From assembly GCA_964610885.1 (NCBI GenBank), contig CAZSWR010000092.1, forward strand, positions 1 to 13,206: a stretch of DNA of 13,206 nt. Direction: 5' to 3'. Position 1 is the stretch's first letter. Every line of letters begins with the position of its first letter. Source of the stretch: CAZSWR01 sp964610885 (lineage in GTDB: Bacteria; Bacteroidota; Ignavibacteria; Kapaibacteriales; UBA2268). Positions 13,066 through 13,206 of the stretch are shown piece after piece. The notes beneath the pieces were generated by a model that saw only the letters and a program-made list of their open reading frames with translations, searched no databases and was not told where the DNA came from. Both the position numbers and the translations under genes were made by a program.

Positions 13066-13206
13066 GAGACTGTTTAAATAGTAAAAGATTCGCAAAAATG
13101 GGGCTTGCCACATTGCCAAAGTTGAAGCAACTCATTGAAATATCGACAAATCCCCCAACCCCCTTTTTCTAAGCAGGGTTGTTTCGTTCTTTGTAAATAG
13201 ATAATA
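13066..13206 (+). mobile_element. Possible second element terminus, running off the window
   Basis: GAGACTGTTTAAATAGTA (13066-13083) matches the MITE terminus at 15 of 18 positions, in the orientation of a left end, directly after the shared CTAA. The rest of any element lies beyond the window, and the sequence following is not like the first element. It could also be a remnant of an older insertion. Confidence 0.4.
13129..13173 (+). repeat. 45-bp dispersed repeat, copy 2
   Basis: Reverse complement of 5038-5082 with no differences over 45 bases. The match stops sharply on both sides. It lies inside the possible second element. Confidence 0.9.

Larger units (their letters stand above)
12645..13206. 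other. Gene-free stretch upstream of the receiver-CheD gene
   Basis: No credible gene. It holds the AT-rich leader region of the CheD fusion gene, a 23-bp dispersed motif, a MITE-like element, a second element terminus and one copy of the 45-bp repeat. No clear TTTG-N19-TAnnTTTG promoter was found for the CheD gene. Confidence 0.6.

Noticed and set aside
13099..13173. 24-codon ORF beginning ATGGGGCTTGCC
   Set aside because: Its second half is the 45-bp dispersed repeat, so it is not a gene.

Overview
The window most likely comes from a member of the Bacteroidota/Chlorobiota branch (the Kapabacteria-Ignavibacteria-Chlorobi side is my best guess, by inference). Several upstream regions carry the Bacteroidota-type promoter TTTG-N19/20-TAnnTTTG instead of the sigma-70 form. 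The outer-membrane proteins (FadL-like barrel, aromatic-rich lipoprotein) are typical of that group. Shine-Dalgarno sites (GGAGG/GGAG) are present at several genes, and TTG starts look likely for two. No gene here is phage- or plasmid-like; it reads as chromosomal housekeeping sequence broken up by repeat-rich intergenic DNA.

Layout. 1-557: 3' part of an iron-type superoxide dismutase (+), cut by the window edge, with its terminator. 757-842: tRNA-Leu(UAA) on the minus strand with its own promoter and a probable terminator. 938-1007: three tandem 24-bp repeats, each holding a TAnnTTTG box, just upstream of a lipoprotein gene (1058-2368, +). That gene encodes a Pro/Tyr/Trp tetrapeptide repeat and a long disordered basic tail. 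2478-3914: FadL/OmpP1-like outer-membrane beta-barrel (+); its terminator hairpin lies inside the 3' end of the convergent gene 3937-4731 (-), an exported protein of unknown function. 4732-5160: gene-free stretch with several palindromic repeats. 5161-7178: minus-strand pair hutI-tatC, 8 nt apart. 7291-8010: YacP/Rae1-like NYN ribonuclease (+), divergent from hutI, with a long charged tail. 8011-8598: gene-free, repeat-containing, ending in the glutamine synthetase promoter. 8599-10146: glutamine synthetase (+). 10208-10773: gene-free, with a cluster of REP-like palindromes. 10774-11571: SAM methyltransferase (+), converging on 11682-12644, a receiver-CheD fusion (-), across a strong bidirectional terminator. 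12645-13206: gene-free, holding a 215-bp MITE-like element with terminal inverted repeats and a CTAA target duplication, next to a second, outward-running terminus.

The genes do not form one pathway. Oxidative defence, envelope, protein export, histidine breakdown, nitrogen assimilation and chemotaxis adaptation are each represented by one gene. The most interesting signals are the CheB-type receiver fused to CheD with no methylesterase domain, the triplicated promoter-like repeat, the MITE and its neighbouring terminus, the REP-like cluster with compensatory stem changes, a 45-bp perfect repeat at two places 8 kb apart in opposite orientation, and three copies of a short helical motif in the NYN protein tail.
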